Notes under the pieces: model-generated
What the model was told of the DNA's origin: nothing
The model's input: the letters and a program-made list of their open reading frames with translations, nothing else
Databases searched by the model: none
Program-made: the position numbers and the translations under genes
Shown here: positions 62,701-64,000 of the stretch, piece by piece
How positions within the stretch are numbered: the first letter of the stretch is position 1
Layout of the letters: each line of letters starts with the position of its first letter
Source: Leifsonia sp. AK011
Lineage (GTDB): Bacteria > Actinomycetota > Actinomycetes > Actinomycetales > Microbacteriaceae
NCBI RefSeq assembly: GCF_013410945.1
Contig: NZ_JACCCH010000001.1
Coordinates: forward strand, 2,852,001-2,916,000
Direction of reading: 5' to 3'
DNA: 64,000 nucleotides

Positions 62701-64000
62701 CACGGTGAACACGAAGTCACGCGTCGTCGTGCGACCGGCAAGCTGGAACGTTGCCGTCAGGGTGACGGTGGCGTCGTCCTCGGTCGGGCGAGTCACGGTG
62801 CCGTCGGCGGCGAGGTACGCGGCATCACTCGTGACCCACGTGATCGTCGACCCCTTGGCTCCTCGGGCCGGCAGCGTGATGTCGCCGATGATCCTCGAGG
62901 GGCCGAGGTTGACCGAATCCGCGTCGGACGCGAGCGCTGCATCCACGGCTGCGGTGTCACCGAGGCCCGTGTAGTACTCCTCGGCAACCTCGGAGTCGCC
63001 GAGCGCGCTCGTGTACACCTTGAGATCACGCACGTCGCCCTTGTAGAAGACGTCGGAGTACGTTGACCGGCCGATGTAGCCGACCAGGTTGTTGCCGAAC
63101 TGGCTCACGGTGCGTGAGGTCGCGACCGTTCCGATCTTCTGGCCGTTGAAGTAGCCCGTGATCGAGTTAGACGTGATGACCGTCGTGTACAGACCCCAGG
63201 CGTTCGACGTTGTCGGCCCCTGGATTCCGTTGGCCGAGTTCGTCGGCGTGATGCCGTACTCGGTGCTCCAGGGTGATCCCGTGTTCAGGCCGTTCGTGAC
63301 GACCGTCTTGAATTGGTTGCCACCGGTTCGCGGGTTCAGCAGCCAGTACTGCGCCGGCGGATTCGAGGATGACCCGAAGAACAGTGCCGCGTAGTTGCCT
63401 GCGGCCGTCTCGTTCTTGAGCCAGGCCGAGATCGTCAGCGTGTTCTGACCGTCGAACATGCCGGTGGGCAGCTGCACGTAGCCCGCGGTGCTGTTGGCTG
63501 CACCACCCGGAAGGGTGAGCACGTCACCGGTAACGGTCGCACCCGTTCCCTTAATGGTTCCGTTGTTCTTGTACGGAGACGAGTCCGGAACGGTTGTGCC
63601 CGCGACATCCGAGAAGTCGTAGTGGAGGATGAGCGGACCGCTGGCATCCAGCACCTCGATAGTCGCCGTCGCGATGATCGCGAAGCCCGCAACGGTACCG
63701 GTTACCTGCACGGTGCCCTCGGTCTCGTAGTAGTTGGCGGGAGAGACCGCGTCCCACTCGACCGAGAGGTCCTGCTTCGAGCCGTCGGCAAAGTTAACGG
63801 AGACCCGGGCGGGAAGCTCCGCTGGTGTGCCGATGGACGTGCGCACGGTCACCGGGTCCGCGGAGACAGCATCCGGCAGGTAGGTGTCGAACAGGCGAGC
63901 CTGCTCCTCCGCTGTGATGGGGAGGACCGTGCCGTGGCGGGGTGCCGGTGACGGCAGCGAGTACGACGCGGGCACCGACCAGGTCGCGTTCGCGCCAAGC
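59725..64000 (-). CDS. Secreted GH43 family glycosidase with LamG, Ig-like and CWB2 modules (partial, runs off window end)
   Basis: The frame is open to base 64000, so the N-terminus is outside; a GTG at 63975 is internal. In order: a bacterial Ig-like (Big_4) domain around 63900-63660; a LamG/concanavalin-like domain (LHYDFSDVAGTTVPDSS, ISAWLKNET) to ~63000; two Ig-like aBig_2 repeats to ~62430; a degenerate propeller segment (FRTPDGEFGLVATQNSAG); another Big_4; then a five-bladed GH43 catalytic domain about 61690-60800 with RADPDVTIGEDGWYYFTASY, FIWAPEIEKIGDDWYVFF and AIDEGPAVIVNNG. Three CWB2 repeats (about 60620-59730) anchor it to the wall. GH43 enzymes act on arabinan or xylan; the substrate here is not defined. 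The C-terminal module closely matches that of the ThuA protein. Confidence 0.88.
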   Translation of the reverse strand, partial: LGANATWSVPASYSLPSPAPRHGTVLPITAEEQARLFDTYLPDAVSADPVTVRTSIGTPAELPARVSVNFADGSKQDLSVEWDAVSPANYYETEGTVQVTGTVAGFAIIATATIEVLDASGPLILHYDFSDVAGTTVPDSSPYKNNGTIKGTGATVTGDVLTLPGGAANSTAGYVQLPTGMFDGQNTLTISAWLKNETAAGNYAALFFGSSSNPPAQYWLLNPRTGGNQFKTVVTNGLNTGSPWSTEYGITPTNSANGIQGPTTSNAWGLYTTVITSNSITGYFNGQKIGTVATSRTVSQFGNNLVGYIGRSTYSDVFYKGDVRDLKVYTSALGDSEVAEEYYTGLGDTAAVDAALASDADSVNLGPSRIIGDITLPARGAKGSTITWVTSDAAYLAADGTVTRPTEDDATVTLTATFQLAGRTTTRDFVFTVLADNPQKDVDFIADGFDLAITHVFGNIVLKTEVDGAAVSWQSSDAAVVAPDGTVTRAADERAITLTATFSLGGATATREYPITVLAADAGQLGTYIQTGDTTRTDVLHVATSVDGTTYSALNNGRGLFYPTLGSQKFGSPEVFRTPDGEFGLVATQNSAGNRIYVYDSTDLVQYTNQRLVTFAPSGVSATRVSVRYDNGRAAYVLTYVNTTDQLAYTVETPDFVTFSAPVAAAAGPASASGTFPAGAMETASTGLTASELARVTSKLSRVVNTSVDAFTDVEITEGGTFELPKSATGRYSSGSTSKLPVEWNADDLAAVDTSTPGVYTVSGTVSAKTYSDPLIERRADPDVTIGEDGWYYFTASYPMTRADDPNGYDRVVLRRAQTIEGLKTAEEVTIWHENSSAELNRFIWAPEIEKIGDDWYVFFTAARGGGVWDIRPAVLKYVGGEFGGAAAMNPDNWVNLGQMIPQAGDSAFTHFSLDMTYFESGGKHYAIWAETGAGSTLRMAEIDPVDPRRLLTQSILLSAPEYAWEKATNGDAIDEGPAVIVNNGRIYVSFSASSVDDKYSVGLLYAEEGADLMDPATWTKVGYPVLTSADVPGQVGPGHNSFTVDELGNPVIVFHSRTANDTSLPGEATDAGLFDPRRHTRAATIHWDVDGMPVFTLTESEQLDPANAETQIRVVVTTEPTGEVTKDRVAGENRFATAVNISQESYPDSAPVVYIANGQNYPDALSAGPAAAFEGGPLLLVSPSSLPADVAAEIERLNPAKIVVVGGLPSVGASVYAELETMADEIVRLGGANRFETSRMLADYAFGDAGATLAYLSTGTKFPDALAAGGAAGANDAPVILVDGAGTSIGTETVDLLAALGVTDTRVLGDTNSVSEAVFESADAVTNAVRLAGADRYATARAINADAFESADRAFLATGATFPDALAGSAWAGKEGAPMFSVRTECVPQGVLDDLEALGVTHVTLLGGLPSLSEAVENLTPCS

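Overview
This is a high-GC actinobacterial chromosome segment, most likely from the family Microbacteriaceae. That placement is an inference. It rests on dense ATGA/GTGA-overlapped operons, many GTG starts, several genes whose start codon sits exactly 6 nt after a TANNNT box (leaderless promoters), Tad-type pilus genes of the compact actinobacterial kind, wall proteins with CWB2 repeats and an LAXTG sorting signal, and intergenic palindromes resembling those I remember from this family. Nothing in the window looks like an insertion sequence, prophage or CRISPR array; it reads as core chromosome with a few accessory surface-protein islands.

Layout. 1-5274 (-): a BMP-type nucleoside ABC importer (lipoprotein, ATPase, two permeases, the last cut by the window edge). 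5465-7821: divergent mannose-1-phosphate guanylyltransferase and GT4 mannosyltransferase-like gene. 7843-13839: mannitol PTS (mtlD, mtlF, mtlA) in one operon with general enzyme I; on the other side of a TTTG/CAAA-rich operator region lie a DeoR regulator and HPr. 13836-14699: coiled exported protein. 14868-18341: succinate dehydrogenase sdhCDAB. 18454-18960: small lipoprotein. 19275-29698: two giant exported proteins converging on a repeat-rich 428-bp spacer (a ThuA/Ig/CWB2 protein, and a ~2200-residue vWA/DUF11-like adhesin with an LAXTG anchor). 30115-31974: exonuclease III and trpS. 32174-35822: FMN riboswitch and ribD-ribE-ribBA-ribH. 35871-39228: MFS transporter and fused multidrug-type ABC exporter. 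39345-41053: hypothetical protein and SpoU methyltransferase. 41156-44344: RHH regulator, DUF4097 protein and DrrAB-like ABC exporter, driven by one leaderless, apparently autoregulated promoter. 44492-48071: DD-carboxypeptidase, nicotinamidase and succinate-semialdehyde dehydrogenase. 48194-49210: CAP-like secreted protein. 49648-49720: tRNA-Thr(CGT). 49801-56582: TetR, TAP-like lipoprotein hydrolase, holB, tmk, topA. 56748-59581: compact Tad pilus operon. 59725-window end: partial GH43/LamG/CWB2 glycosidase.

Themes. Sugar capture and metabolism (mannitol PTS, nucleoside importer, GH43 enzyme, a CebR-like operator before the ThuA protein) sit beside a strong surface programme (CWB2 proteins, LAXTG adhesin, Tad pili, CAP protein, DD-carboxypeptidase).

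The least explained material is between genes. Two very long perfect hairpins (22877-22950 and 44404-44479) have mostly different stems but a nearly identical 24-nt loop and a compensated base-pair change. A second hairpin family has a shared core and unrelated outer arms. Several tandem 34-78-bp hairpin duplications occur at gene ends. These are the best candidates for something undescribed.
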